From the NCBI GenBank assembly GCA_022385805.1, contig MU277705.1:224520-288519 (forward strand): 64,000 nucleotides of DNA, given 5' to 3'. The position numbers and the translations under genes are program-made. The DNA comes from Pilatotrama ljubarskyi. Its lineage: Eukaryota; Basidiomycota; Agaricomycetes; Polyporales; Polyporaceae. Every line of letters starts with the position of its first letter. The stretch's first letter is position 1. The notes below the pieces were generated by a model, which did no database searches, was not told where the DNA came from, and saw only the letters and a list, made by a program, of their open reading frames with translations. Below, piece by piece: positions 12,606 to 28,829 of this stretch.

Positions 12606-13385
12606 GTCGGCTGGATGAGGTTCGTACATATCCTATGGTCTCGCACGTAGATAGATCCTCGCATATTGGATTGGACATTGGCTCGCCTACGGGTAAGTAG
12701 CAGCGACGCGACACACATACACATCCACACTAGGTCAGGTTGTTAGACACTCGTTTTGTATCGGCTGTATACCATGTAGCGTACTATAGGTCACCCCGGC
12801 GAGCATAATGGATGTCGGCACACATTCCATCAGTATGGTGAACTTGCACCTTTTATTCGTTGTCGTAAGTGATGGAAGATGAGACCGCTGCACAGCTGTG
12901 TCCTCGGGAGAACTCCGCAGGGCTGCGGCATGCATGTGAAAGGCTGGGGGCGAGAGCTGCCGCGCACACAATGACGTTCCTGGCTGCGCTCGCCGCCAGT
13001 CGAGGGTCTCCTCTTTCCATTTGCTCGATGTGCTCCGCGTTGTGCTCGGCTTCAAGGAAGTGTGGTCCGACGGCCACGGACAGTGTCTGCACTAGCGATG
13101 ACGGCGAGCTCAGGGTCGTTCAGCCGGGATATTCGCGGTATCTCCAGCGCAGGAGAGCGGTGCGGCTAGTAGCTCTGCATATCAATGCCACTCCCGCCCG
13201 TCCTTTCTCTTGCTCTCTTTGCTCTGCATCCACCACCATCTCACTTTGCCACCACCGACGAGCACGTCTCCGCCTTCACCGGCCCGCAGCAGCAGTCCAT
13301 ATCCACGTCTCTGGGCCTCCTTCTCGCCTTTCCCGGCCGTGCCAGTGCCTCGTTGCAGGCAACTTAAGTACCTCCAACTTTAGTC
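12606..13385. other. Intergenic between tandem genes
   Basis: 3' flank of the phosphatase gene and promoter of the HD-domain gene. No open frame has recognisable protein character. The last 200 bp are pyrimidine-rich (TCTCTTGCTCTCTTTGCTC), as expected near a fungal transcription start. Confidence 0.6.
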
Positions 13386-16131
13386 ATGGCTCCTAACACG
13401 CGGAGGATGCTCCTCGAGCTCGACGACTGCTGGACGGACGAGAAAATCGAGGGCCCGACCTCGGTGAGGAGGTTCAAGGACTCGATACACGACTACCGTA
13501 AGTGCTCGATGCGCGCGACGCGTCTGTATACTGACCGCCTTTGTCCGTTGTAGTGCCATTTGGGCCGACTATATGCGCGATTATCGATACGTACGTCCTT
13601 TTGCCTTCTGTCATTGCTGCAGCGGGCCGAAGCGTCGTAGCCCGCAATTCCAGAGACTCCGGCACATCAAGCAGCTTGGGACGTCCTACTATGTGTGGCC
13701 CGGCGCGTCCCATAACCGCTTCGAGCACTGTCTTGGTGAGTTTTCTGTCCTCCTAGTCCGACTCGATGATGTCGTGTCATTGGGTTCCTACTTTGGCTGC
13801 CGAAAGTGCACGATGGAGGAGTTCTGCCGCCGGGGGCAGTCAATACGCGGCGATCGAGCGCATATATCCGGGGTCTCTACTCCGCGCGGGCTTGCACCGG
13901 TGGGATCAGTGGTTGGATGCAGCAGGCCACCTCTGTCGGACTCGGTACCGACTAGTGGGAGTAGTGCCAACGTTGTACATTTTCTCATATCGTGGCCAAT
14001 TTGCTCTAGGAGTGGCGTACCTTGCGCAGACGCTTGCGATGCACTTGAAGGATTCGCAGCCGTCCCTCGGCATTACACAGCGCGATGTGCAGTGTGTGAC
14101 GATCGCTGGTCTTTGCCATGACCTTGGACACGGGCCTTGGAGCCATGTGTGGGATAACATGTTCATCCCTTCTATCCTGTAAGTGGTTGGCGGACCATAT
14201 CATGCCGAGCTCTCGATGAGGGAGCCACTTCTCTTTCTTTTAGTCCTGACAAGAAATGGTGCCACGAGGACGCGTCACGGATGATGTTCGACGCGCTGCT
14301 CGAGGAGAACGAGTTGGAGCTCGCACCCGACGACGCTGCGTTCGTGAAAGCCCTCATCATGGGCGAAATGAGTATGTGCACGTGAGTCGCGTTGCACCAG
14401 ACCCGCATACAAAGTGCTGACTTCCCTATGATGGATTCACAGGAAGCCGGAGAAACCATTTCTATTCCAGATAGTGGCGAACAAACGCAATGGGCTCGAC
14501 GTCGACAAGTGAGTTTGGTACCGTCATGGCGGCGGAGGCACATCCGACATCATATGGACTGCACTAGGTTCGACTATATCGCGCGCGACTCGCATGCGAT
14601 CGACCAGAAGAGCAACCTATCGTTGACGAGGTAAGTCCCTGAATCAGCCATGCAGGACACGTACTGAGTCGAGCACAGACTCATCTACTCTTCGCGCGTG
14701 ATCGACAACGAAATATGCTATGACATCAAGGATGCCAACCAGATCTTCGAGATCTGTCACACGCGTATGTCCCTGCACAAGCGCATATACACGCATAAGA
14801 CCGGTCAGTATCTGCCTATGGATGGCGAAAAGGACGGCTCTGAACTTCTGGACAGCAAAGGCGATCGAGTACATGATCGTAGACGCCCTGACGAAGGCCG
14901 AGCCGGTCATGCACATCGCCAACCGGCTTGATAATCCGAGGGAATACTTGTATTTGACCGATCATATCCAAGTCGAGGTTGAGGCATCCAAAGACCCCGT
15001 AAGTCTCGATAAGCCCCAGTAAGCTCCTGCGCTGACCACGACCACTTCGTCAGCGCCTTGCGGAGGCGCAAGCTATCCTCCACCGTATTCGCGTCCGCGA
15101 CCTGTACAAGGCCGTCGACTTCAAGGTGTTTCCGTGGCACTGCAAGGACGGACTCCGGGAGACGTTCACGCCTCAGTCTGTTGTCAACGCGTTCAAGAGG
15201 TTGTACAAGGGACGCAAGACGCTCAAGCACGTCTCTGCCGACATCAGTGAACTGGACCTTGTGAAGGAAGAAGATGCGAATGCCTTGGGGCCGGAGCACG
15301 TGATCATCGAGGTCACCGCGCGGCACCATGGGATGGGGAACCTGAACCCGCTGGGCTTCGTGAAGTTCTACTCGAAGCACAACCCCAACAGTGAGCACTA
15401 TAACCGCTGTGGCATGTGGGCGATGCTGATGCCATTATGCTGTAATTGCAGAGGGTGTCGAGGCGAACCCGGACGATGTGTCGGTGACGCTCCCGTCTTC
15501 ATTCGGAGAGATCATGCTGCGTGTATACACGCGCGAGCCGCGCTTCTTTGGGCTGGTCCAGCTTGGGTACCGCGAGGTGCTACGTGACTTCGAGATCCCG
15601 CCCGCGCCGCCGTCTCGCGATGCAACCACTGAACCGGACGAGGAGGGCGCCGGGGCCGTTGACCTCCCTCTGGAACTCGACATTGGGCCCGTCGACGCTG
15701 TTGATCCGCTGACGCCGCCGGCCGACACCCCAACGGCGTCCTCGTCCGCGCGGGCTCGGGATCTCACGCGTGCGGTGACGGTGGCTGGGACTTCACGTGG
15801 GCCGGGGCCGCGCACGCGCGCTGCGTCACGACGGAGCTTGTCGTCGATGCTGGGTGGGACGCCGGGGGGAGCGGTGAGGGAGAACGTGTTCACGAAGGTG
15901 CCGCCGACGTATGGGCCGAGGAGTCCGACGCGGAGGGCGCAGGGCCAGAAGAGGGAGCGGGAGAAGGAAGGGGAGGGGACGATGGCGGAGGACGGGAAGG
16001 ACGGTGGGGGCGAGGGTGTGCTCGAGGGCAGCTCGAAGGAGGGGGATGTGGAGTTGGACCTCGATCTGGGACTGGGGAGCGAGGACGGGGGAGGCGAGGA
16101 GGAGCGAGGGCGGAAGAGATCCAAAGTCTGA
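13386..16131 (+). CDS. SAMHD1-like HD-domain dNTP triphosphohydrolase
   Basis: Eleven exons (13386-13497, 13554-13590, 13641-13735, 14010-14178, 14244-14381, 14443-14508, 14568-14630, 14679-14803, 14856-14998, 15054-15390, 15452-16131) sum to 1,965 nt, or 654 residues. The core follows animal SAMHD1 closely: [43 protein letters not shown] and KFDYIARD. The metal-binding set H (~78), HD (~117-118) and D (~207) is complete, and a catalytic-type His is present in KWCHEDAS. The family splits dNTPs into deoxynucleosides and triphosphate, controlling nucleotide pools. There is no N-terminal SAM domain; only about 35 residues precede the core. The last exon adds roughly 200 residues of low-complexity, Arg/Glu/Gly-rich tail ending in RGRKRSKV, which could be a nuclear localisation signal. 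No part of the allosteric-site biology can be confirmed from sequence alone. Confidence 0.93.
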
Positions 16132-17385
16132 GCTGTCTTCCGTTGCGTCTCCGAGCGCGGCCGGGCCCGCCGTGGCGCGCGTACTGCATACTCTTCCTTC
16201 TGGCGTCGGTTTTCCGACACCGTATCACGTACGTACAGGTGCTATCGTCTCGGGTTGCTCGCGAGTGCAATTAGTCTCTAATGCCACTAGTGTGCTATAT
16301 GTCGAAGTACACGTCGGTGGCTGAGCGTCGACAGTAAGCGCGCGTGAAAGTCGCGTCGCGTGTGCGCGCGACACAACGCGACAGGCGACCTGTTGATCCA
16401 CTACGTCTATTCTGGATGACGGATGCATACGAGTATGAGACTAGGAAGATGAGAGCAAGCAGATGCACATGCATATACGGACAGAGAGGAGAGGGCGAGG
16501 CTGTTCCTGGGTGGATCGAAAGCCGCCACTATGACCGGGAAAGGGACGATCCGAGTGAGACGTCGCGCTCCTCTGCGACGAGCAATGAACCCCCCCGGGC
16601 TGCTAGATCTCTCTTCCTCCCCCCATCTCGCTCGCCTCTCCTCGCGTCCTCCTCGTTCCGCCTCCCATGCTCCCTGATCTCTCGCCGACACCCAGAACCG
16701 GCACCGACTGCCTAATCAGCCTCGGCAGGCTGCGACCCCGTGCGACCCCTTCTATGCCCGGAATGTCGACATGACGTCGCCGCATTGATCCCAGCGAGCG
16801 TAGCACTCGAACTGTATCCTTGTCGACAAAACACCAGCGGTACGCTCGCGCCGAACAACGGGCCAAAGATCTCTCGTCTCTCTGCAGTGCATGCGCTCGG
16901 CGTGACCAATCCGGCCTCGGAACTTCTTGCCCTCGGCGCCCCAGAATGCCGCCGCCCAAAGCCCTACTGCCGAGCCTAGCGGCCCTAGCGCACCTCGTCC
17001 GCGTTCCAAGCGTCTCCAGAGCCTCCGCCTGAGCCTACAGGATGAGAAGGAGGGGTCCGAGAGCGTGCAGAGCAAGAGGTTCGTCGTCACTGGTTCGCCC
17101 GAGATCGCGCGCGGCTCGACGCACGCGACGCCCGGTGCGTCACTGGTGCGCACACAACACACGGCTCGCTGATGGCCTTCTCTCAAAATATCCACTCTTC
17201 CTCCGGCGAGAACGTTCTTATCGTCCTGCTTTCGGCCTCTCCTTCCCGCTATCATTGGCTTCTGCGGAGTGGGAACACACTCCCCCGAGCCAGTTCATTT
17301 TTCAACTCGGACTCGTGCTGCCCTCGCCGCCTCATCTCCTGCGCCCCCACATCACATCCTCGTCCAGGCTTGTCCTCCGACGACC
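16132..17385. other. Long intergenic region with one weak candidate exon
   Basis: About 1.25 kb. A plus-strand open stretch near 16930-17170 reads RSKRLQSLRLSLQDEKEG and later KRFVVTGSPEIARG, and ends at a possible donor (GGTGCGTCAC). It looks protein-like, but I found neither its start nor a partner exon. The final 300 bp before 17386 are C/T-rich and are probably the promoter and 5' UTR of the glucanase gene. Everything else is uninformative. Confidence 0.4.
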
Positions 17386-20140
17386 ATGTCCGCTCCCCAT
17401 CCGGCCCAGGACGAGCACTCCCCCCTCCAGTCCCCCTTCGGCGACTCGCGTGCCCCTTCGGTCGCTCATGGAGGCTCCAGCGCGCCCTCGCTCGAGAACG
17501 CCGTGGACAGGCCAGACGCGCCCCCCACACCCTACAGCACCAACCCGTTCTCTCCGCCGGGTACACCGGGTGCCCGCGACTCGTATGTCGGCGCGATGAC
17601 CCCCTCCGCTTCTCGCCCCCTCCTCCCGACAGATCCTTCTCGCCAAGCGTCGAATGTCCCGCTTGCTGCAGGTGCCGGGCTCGGGGCAGCAGACTACTCT
17701 GAAAAGGCGGACCCTGCCGTCGGCGCTTCTTCAAGGCGAAGGCGTCGCTACATGTGGTTGGGCATCGGTGCTGCAGCCATCGTCGTTGTCGTCCTCGCTG
17801 TCGTCCTCCCCGTCTATTTCACAGTCATCAAGAAGCACTCCGGCGGCTCATCAGGAGGAGGTTCTCGTGGCGGCTCAGGTGGCTCGGCCTCAAATCCCGA
17901 GTCACCCACCGGTGCGGTCACAGGCGGGGACGGCTCGACGATCATGATGTCGGACGGCACCTCGTTCACCTACTCAAACCCCTTTGGCGGATTCTGTGCG
18001 TGCTCGAAATAGCTTATGCGTCTTAACTTTGATGGCCCTGACATCATCACCCTTGCAGGGGTGGACGACCCGACGGATCCGTTCAACAACAGCGCGCGCG
18101 CGCAATCGTTCACGCCCGCACTCAACGAGCCATGGGACTACTCAAAGAACCAAATCCGTGGCGTGAACCTGGGAGGCTGGTTGGTGCTTGAGCCATTCAT
18201 CGCCCCGGCACTCTTCGAAAAGTACCAGAACTCGACGCCGAGCCCGGCCCTGCCCGGAGGGAATGTCGTTGACGAGTGGAGTCTGAGCGTCGCGATGCTC
18301 AACGATACGAGCGAGGGCGGCGGCATCCAGCAAATCGAGGACCATTACAGGACGTTCATCGTAAGGCTCCATCCTGCGCCCACTTCTGACCCCGAGATTG
18401 ACCTTCCATTTCCCCTGTGCAGACCGAGCAGGACTTCGCGCAGATCGCTGGCGCCGGCCTCAACTGGATCCGCCTGCCCGTGCCTTACTGGGCGATCGAG
18501 ACGTGGCCCGGCGAGCCGTTCCTCGAGAAGGCGGCGTGGAAGTACGTGCTGCTCGCGTTCAAGTGGGCGCGCAAGTACGGTCTGCGCATCTACCTCGAGC
18601 TGCATACCGTGCCCGGGTCGCAGAACGGGTACAACCACTCGGGACGGCTGGGACCGGTGAACTTCTTGAACGGCTTCATGGGCATCGCGAACGCGCAGCG
18701 GACGATGGACTATATCCGGTACATTGCGGAGTTCATCAGCCAGAAGGAGTACCAGGATGTTGTGCCGATGTTTGGCATCATCAACGAGCCTCTTTTGGGC
18801 ATTATTGGCAGGGACCAGTTGACGCGATTGTGAGTGCAGAGCTTACCCGCGGTTCTGAAACGATGGCTGATTTCGTCGTTGCAGCTACCTTCAAGCACAC
18901 GACATGATCCGTGAGATCGTGAGTATGGTTCCACTCTTAGGTTGTACTTCACGGGCTGACGGGCAATCCTCATAGACGGGCATCGGTAAGGGTGCGTACA
19001 TCGTCATCCACGATGGCTTCCAGGGTACGGGATCATGGAAGGACTTCTTGCCTGGTTCGGACGTACGTCACCCTCCCCTATCGCCCAAGTTACCGTCTAA
19101 CCTCTTCAATTCCAGCGCATCGTCTTGGATACCCACCCCTATGTCGTACGTATTTCGGGTCGATGCCATTGGCCTTGAACTGACAATGTTCGCAGGCGTT
19201 CGGCGGGGACTTCAACCACCCTCTCGACTACTGGCCGCAGGTGGGCTGCATCGCGTACAACAACAACCAGTCGCAGACGGACTTCGGTATCACGCTCTCG
19301 GGCGAGTTCAGCGGGGCGATCAACTCCTGCGGCAAGTGGGTGCAGAACATCGGGCAGGATTCAACCGCGCCGGACTGCGACCAGTGGAACGACTGGCAGA
19401 ACTGGACGCAGGACATGAAAACGGGAATCAAGAACTTTGTCATGTCCCAGATGGACGGAATGCATCTCCCGGGCTACTTCTTCTGGACATGGAAGGTGCG
19501 TCATGAAACGTTTGTTGGCGTGCTTCTGTTGTTCATGATTTCATTGAACCGATAGGTTGGCAACTCTTCTGTGACAGGCAAGGTCGAGGCTCCGTTCTGG
19601 TCATACCAGCTCGGTCTTGAGAATGGTTTGTTCTCATGCGGTGTCTTCTATCACTTCGACGTCTTAATTTCTGCATCAGGCTGGATTCCTACGGACCCTC
19701 GAGAGGCCCTCGGACTCTGCGCGTCCCTCGGTTACGCTCAGAACGTTCCCTGGGACGGCAAGTACCAGCCGTGGCAGACGGGCGGCGAGGGTGCGGGCAC
19801 GATCGCCGCCACCGCCGTGGCATCCTTCTCTCAATACCCGCCGCCGGAGATATCCAACGTGAGCGGCGAGGACCCCGCGCAGCTGCCCATGTACACCGCA
19901 ACGAGCGCGGTGCCCACGCTGCCGACCCCGACGTTCTCCGCCGCTACCGTCACGGGAGGCGATGGATGGGCGGACCCCGCTGACACGAGCCTGGCGGCGG
20001 TGCAGATCGCAGGATGCGCATACCCGAATGCGTGGGGCCCGCAGCCTGGCTCGACTGCCGCTGTTTGCGGTGGTGCGACGCCAGCGGCGGCAGTGGCGGC
20101 AGCCGCGACCCCTGCGCCTGCGACGATTACCCCTGCATGA
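17386..20140 (+). CDS. Membrane-anchored exo-1,3-beta-glucanase (glycoside hydrolase family 5)
   Basis: Nine exons (17386-17995, 18059-18360, 18423-18829, 18885-18918, 18976-19062, 19116-19145, 19196-19495, 19556-19625, 19680-20140) give 766 residues exactly; two exons are only 34 and 30 nt. This is a type II membrane protein: a ~120-residue Ser/Pro-rich cytoplasmic part, a basic RRRRRYMW stop, one membrane helix (~122-146) and a Gly/Ser linker. The GH5 exo-glucanase domain follows, starting RGVNLGGWLVLEPF. Active-site landmarks are LHTVPGSQNG, FGIINEP (acid/base Glu ~424) and LSGEFSGA (nucleophile Glu ~526), matching yeast Exg-type enzymes that trim cell-wall beta-1,3-glucan from the non-reducing end. 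Several N-X-S/T sites occur outside the membrane. The tail is Ala/Thr/Pro-rich. It probably acts in wall remodelling at the plasma membrane. Confidence 0.93.
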
Positions 20141-22272
<2,132 letters not shown>

Positions 22273-22736
22273 GCGATAGGTGTGGGTCTGCACAGACGCG
22301 TGATGTGGGAAATAGGCGTGCTCGGGCCAGCGGGAGAAGGCGAGTCGGGCGAATGTGCTCTGGGAAATGGGAAGACGATGGGCTGGCGTGTAGGATAGGG
22401 AGGTACCACAGACTACCGTAGCGCAGGTACGGCATGTGTCCTGCTGCTGCATGGCGGATGTCGGCCGAAGCGAGAGCAGAGAATGTGCTGCTCGTTGTGA
22501 GGCAGTGGGTGCGCCCGATGCAGATGCGTGCGCAGAGTCACGCTGGGTGTTTTGTATGTAAAATAATGAGTAAGAGCGATGAGGAGAGACAGGCGCGAGT
22601 GCTTGCGTTTCTGCAGCTGACTTTGACTTTCGGTCGATCCACTCTCCTTTAAATCTTCCCCCGCCCTCGCTGCTCGCTCCCACTCCCTTCCTCCCCTCGC
22701 TCTCCTGCCCTTTCTGTGCTCTCGACGCCGTCCCCG
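22273..22736. other. Intergenic (FUR1 to EMG1)
   Basis: 464 bp between tandem plus-strand genes. The end is strongly pyrimidine-rich (CTCCTTTAAATCTTCCCCC, then CCCTTCCTCCCCTCGC) with a TTTAAAT element that could serve as a TATA-like site for EMG1. No gene. Confidence 0.55.
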
Positions 22737-24208
22737 ATGCCCTCCACCACCGTCCCCGCACGCCGCCGCCGCCATTCCGGCAACATCACCCGCCCCGTCG
22801 TCTCCCCCGTCGCCCACCCGCCCAGCGCACACACAGACGTCCCCGCCCGCCCAAAGTCCACGCCCCCAAACGAGCGCCCCCAGCGCGAGCGCCCCCAGCG
22901 CGCGGACGACGAGCGGGCAGAGGACGAGTCGACGGAGGAGTCCAGCGAGGAAGACGAGACCGAAAAGGAAGCCGGGGCTGCAAATGCCATGCAGATCGAC
23001 GCATCTCCCCAATCTCCGTCCTCCTCATCTTCCTCGCACACCACCACCAACGCACAAAACTCCGTCCTCGCCGACTCCAAAAGCAACGTCCTCAACGACC
23101 GCCCCACCAAGCCCCTGCCGTCCTCCAAGGCACGAAAAATGCAGCACCACCAGCAGCAGTCCAACAACCCCCTCATGCAGCAGGCAAACCCCCTCATGCT
23201 CCCCGTCCAAGCACACGTCGCAAAAGGCGGCCCCGCGTCAACACAGCGCAAGCTCTACGTGATCCTCGAGCAGGCGTGTTTGGAGGCGTACCGAGTTTCC
23301 ACTGGCGGCAGGAGCAAGAACGGCAGGGAGGGCGATGTCAAGTACGCTCTTCTCAACTGCGACGACCACCAGGGCATCCTCGCAAAAACGGGGAGAGACA
23401 TTGCAGATGCGCGCCCGGACATCACTCACCAGGTGCGTCTTCACTCGGTGTGAACGCGGTCGGTGGTGCTGAGAGAATCGCACCAAGTGTCTGTTGACCC
23501 TACTGGACTCGCCCCTCAACAAGGCCGGTCTCCTCCAAGTCTACATCCACACCGCGAAAGGCGTCCTCATCGAGGTCAATCCCCACGTACGGATCCCCCG
23601 TACGTTCAAGCGGTTCAGCGGCTTGATGGGTACGTCCTGCATATCTCGGCGCTTCTTGGCATATCGAGTTGGAGCTCACCCCTCTCACGCAGTACAATTG
23701 CTGCACAAGCTGTCTATCCGCGGAGTGAATGGCCCGGAAAAACTGCTCAAGGTCATCAAGGTACGTCTTCACGCCATCTCATGCGTGCAGTGTCGTGAAT
23801 GCTGACGGTATCGTACGTACAGAATCCCGTCACGGACCACCTCCCCGCGAACACGATCAAGCTCAGTACGTTCTGCTTTATGCTCCTCCGGATCGATGCG
23901 CTAGATACTGATCACGCTCGCGCCCCGTCTAGCTCTGTCTGGCGACGCGCCGGTTGTGCGCCTGTCAAAGTACTTGCCGACGCTGCCGGAGACGCATAAC
24001 ATCGCGGTGTTCGTGGGCGCCATGGCAAGGGGGAAGGACGACTTTGCGGACGGGATTGTAGACGAGAAGATCGGCATCAGCGAGTATCCGCTGAGCGCGT
24101 CGGTAGCGTGCAGCAAGGTGAGCTATACTCCTCATGCATCCAGCGATCAATGCTCAACGAAAATGTCAGTTCTGTTGCGCACTGGAGGAACTCTGGGACA
24201 TTGTCTAA
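22737..24208 (+). CDS. EMG1: rRNA small-subunit pseudouridine N1-methyltransferase EMG1/NEP1
   Basis: SPOUT-class methyltransferase of 40S ribosome biogenesis; it methylates N1 of a hypermodified pseudouridine in 18S rRNA, in the nucleolus. Six exons (22737-23432, 23488-23629, 23693-23760, 23823-23865, 23933-24117, 24170-24208) total 1,173 nt, 390 residues. The catalytic part starts near residue 165 ([16 protein letters not shown]) and contains [62 protein letters not shown] and the end [20 protein letters not shown]. The last part forms the knotted SAM-binding region. Yeast Emg1 has about 250 residues; here about 160 extra N-terminal residues are Ser/Pro/Glu-rich and look disordered, with a short acidic run ([12 protein letters not shown]). 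The ATG at 22737 is the first in frame; an earlier non-ATG opening at 22716 is not needed. Confidence 0.95.
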
Positions 24209-24889
24209 GCCCCTTCCTGACTTTGCTTGCTTCCGTTTCTTCCCTTTTGTCGCGCTTGGTTTATCCTGGGTTCGAGCATCTGTCCGTATGTATATCTCAT
24301 GCCGCTCCTTCTCACTCACGGCCCCTGCATTTCAACCTGCACGCACTGCTCTCCATCCATCGCACCCCCACCCCCTCGCATCCCCTCATACATCATGACA
24401 GGCTGGTGACTGACCCCGACTGAGCGGGCGCGCACCGATCTAGATAGAGTACGTCCACGGTACGCGCATGCCCCGCTGCCAGCTATTGCTCCCCCTCGCA
24501 CTCGCACTCGCGTATTCGAGTAGAACAGGTCCGTACGAGCCGCGACTCAACTTGCGGCCCCGGGCTGTGTACATCTTGTAATCAAAGTTGTGTGTTGTTT
24601 TTGTAGCTATACGGTATACGACGGCGCATCCACCGAGCTTGTCGTGCTGGACATTGTACGGGAGGTGTGATGGAGGAGTACATAAAATGCGGGGAGATAA
24701 GTCGAGATAAGTAGCGCCGTTCGATGGCGGGTTTCCTTATAGGGCGACGTCCTCCACCACCCCCACTCCTCCATCCATCATCCCAGCCCGAGCCAGTTCC
24801 ACTCCCCTCGTCCACGCACATCCTCCTGCTCATCCCGCTCGACTAGAAGAACAGCTTTAATCTCAACAGACACACACACGACAGAGACG
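24209..24889. other. Intergenic (EMG1 to SEC14)
   Basis: 681 bp. C/T-rich from about 24220 to 24400 and again just upstream of 24890, where AACAGACACACACACGACAGAGACG precedes the ATG, a typical fungal leader. An AT-richer patch near 24590-24720 may carry 3'-end signals for EMG1. No gene seen. Confidence 0.55.
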
Positions 24890-26082
24890 ATGGCGACTCA
24901 GGCAAGCGCAAGCCCCATGCCCCCAGGCGTGACGGACCCAAACTACAAGCCGCCGCCGGGCAGGCTGGGCAACCTCACCGTGCCCCAGCAGCACGCCCTC
25001 GAGGAGCTCAAGAAGAAGCTCCAGGAGGATAACATATTTGTCCCCGAGCGCATGGACGACGCGACGCTCCTCAGGTGCGTGTCTTGACCCAGATCGGCCT
25101 GCCTGTGTCTGGTGTGCTGGCGCGCGTGCGCCGCGATATGCGGTGTCTATGCGGGCACGGGCAGGTACATGGGTAGATGAGAGTGTAGTGCTGATGGGTG
25201 TCGTCCTGCGTGCGACAGGTTCCTCCGGGCGAGGAAGTTCGATGTGGAGAAGGCGAAGGCGATGATCATCTCATGCGAGCAGTGGAGGAAAGAGTTCGGC
25301 GTCGACGAGCTGTGGAAGTAAGTCCTCGGCCGCGCGTGGGCCGCTGCGATATTGGAGGAGGACTCACCACGAGCTGCGTAGGAACTTTGACTTTAAGGAG
25401 AAGGAGGCCGTGGACAAGTACTACCCTCAGTACTACCACAAGACGGATAAGGTGCGCTGCGTTGCCGCTTTTGCCTCTGCTCGTTCACCTGGGACTGACT
25501 GTCGCTGCCTGTCATCGCGCCTCCCATCGCCACCATCCGCCATACGCATATTATACCCTGCAGGAGGGCCGGCCGCTGTACATCGAGCGCCTCGGACTGC
25601 TGGACATCAAGGCACTGTACGCGATCACGACTCCGGAGCGGCAGCTGCAGCGGCTCGTGTACGAGTACGAAAAGTTCCTGCGCGAGCGGCTGCCCGCGTG
25701 CTCGCGCGCGGTCGGGCACCCCGTCGAGACGTCGTGCACGATCCTCGACCTCGCGAACGTGAGCCTGAGCAACTTTTACCGCGTCAAGGACTACGTCATG
25801 GCCGCGGCGAGCATCGGCCAGGACCGCTACCCGGAGACGATGGGCAAGTTCTTCATCATCAACGCGCCCTGGGCGTTCTCCACCGTCTGGACGTTCATCA
25901 AGCCCTGGCTCGACGAGGCGACCGTGGCGAAGATCGACATCCTCGGCTCGAACTACAAGGACAAGCTGCTCGCCCAGATTCCGGCGGAGAACCTCCCGAA
26001 GGAGTTTGGTGGCACCTGCCAGTGCCCCGGCGGGTGCTCCCTCAGTGACGCCGGGCCGTGGAATCCCAACACCCCGCAGTAG
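24890..26082 (+). CDS. SEC14: SEC14-like phosphatidylinositol/phosphatidylcholine transfer protein
   Basis: Four exons (24890-25074, 25219-25317, 25382-25451, 25564-26082) total 873 nt, or 290 residues, like yeast Sec14 (304). SEC14 exchanges PI and PC and keeps Golgi lipids suited to secretory vesicle formation. The CRAL-TRIO N-lobe ([18 protein letters not shown]) is followed by the lipid-binding domain: [54 protein letters not shown] and [19 protein letters not shown]. The end has the fungal signature [19 protein letters not shown]. The gene is convergent with actin, 614 bp apart. A second SEC14-like paralogue usually exists in these fungi; the high match along the whole length favours the major SEC14. 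Confidence 0.95.
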
Positions 26083-26696
26083 AGAGCGGTGTAGAGTGGG
26101 TGCGGGGGTGCGGGGTTGCGGGGGTGCTTTGGGGGTTGCGTGGGGAGTGGACAAAGGCTGAGTTTCTGAAACATCATGTCTGCATGTGTAGAATACAACG
26201 TTTTGTCTTCGTCGATACGGAATCTGGAGAGGGGAGAAAATCCCACATAGCTGATGTTCTCTGACTCTTATGGAGGAGCATGTAGCAGTGCAAGCAAGTA
26301 CTCTACCTGTATACCCATGTAATAGACGTGGTGCGTATTCTAGGACGGTACTGTCCCGTGCGTTGACTCTCTGGCGTATCTTATGCACCTCCCACACGTA
26401 CACGAAACATTTGGCCATTCGTTCCTATCATTTACGTCCAGAGTATCGAAATAGTACAAGCACACCCTACCATCGTTAGAGCGAAGAGGAAAACGCCAGC
26501 CCGGCGCGTGCGATGCGGCCGGCCCACAACATCGTGCAATCGTAAAAACGCAGACAGAGATATGAGTGTGCGTAGCGTATGGTAAGGGGGAATCTACTAC
26601 ATCGATAGCGCGTGCCGAGGCACCTTCTTCGCTTTTCCTTGCCAACGTCGTCCCCGTCCACTACCCCGCCACCGAGACCGTCGCTGCTGCAGACGC
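26083..26696. other. Convergent 3' flanks of SEC14 and actin
   Basis: 614 bp between two converging stop codons. Opens with a G-rich run (GGGGTGCGGGGTTGCGGGG) right after the SEC14 stop, then mixed sequence. Must hold both 3' UTRs and polyadenylation sites; no gene. Confidence 0.6.

Positions 26697-28829
<2,133 letters not shown>

Noticed and set aside
15435..16220. 261-codon minus-strand frame opposite the SAMHD1-like last exon
   Set aside because: Antisense shadow of a low-complexity GC-rich coding tail.
16752..17255. 167-codon minus-strand frame upstream of the glucanase gene
   Set aside because: Cys/Arg/Trp-rich with no domain logic and overlapping a more protein-like plus-strand stretch; probably a GC-driven shadow frame.
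22716..22736. Seven-codon upstream extension of EMG1
   Set aside because: Opens at GTG, not ATG; the first in-frame ATG is 22737.
25393..26418. 341-codon minus-strand frame opposite SEC14
   Set aside because: Antisense shadow of the large SEC14 exon caused by high third-position GC; the product is Arg/Leu-rich and featureless.
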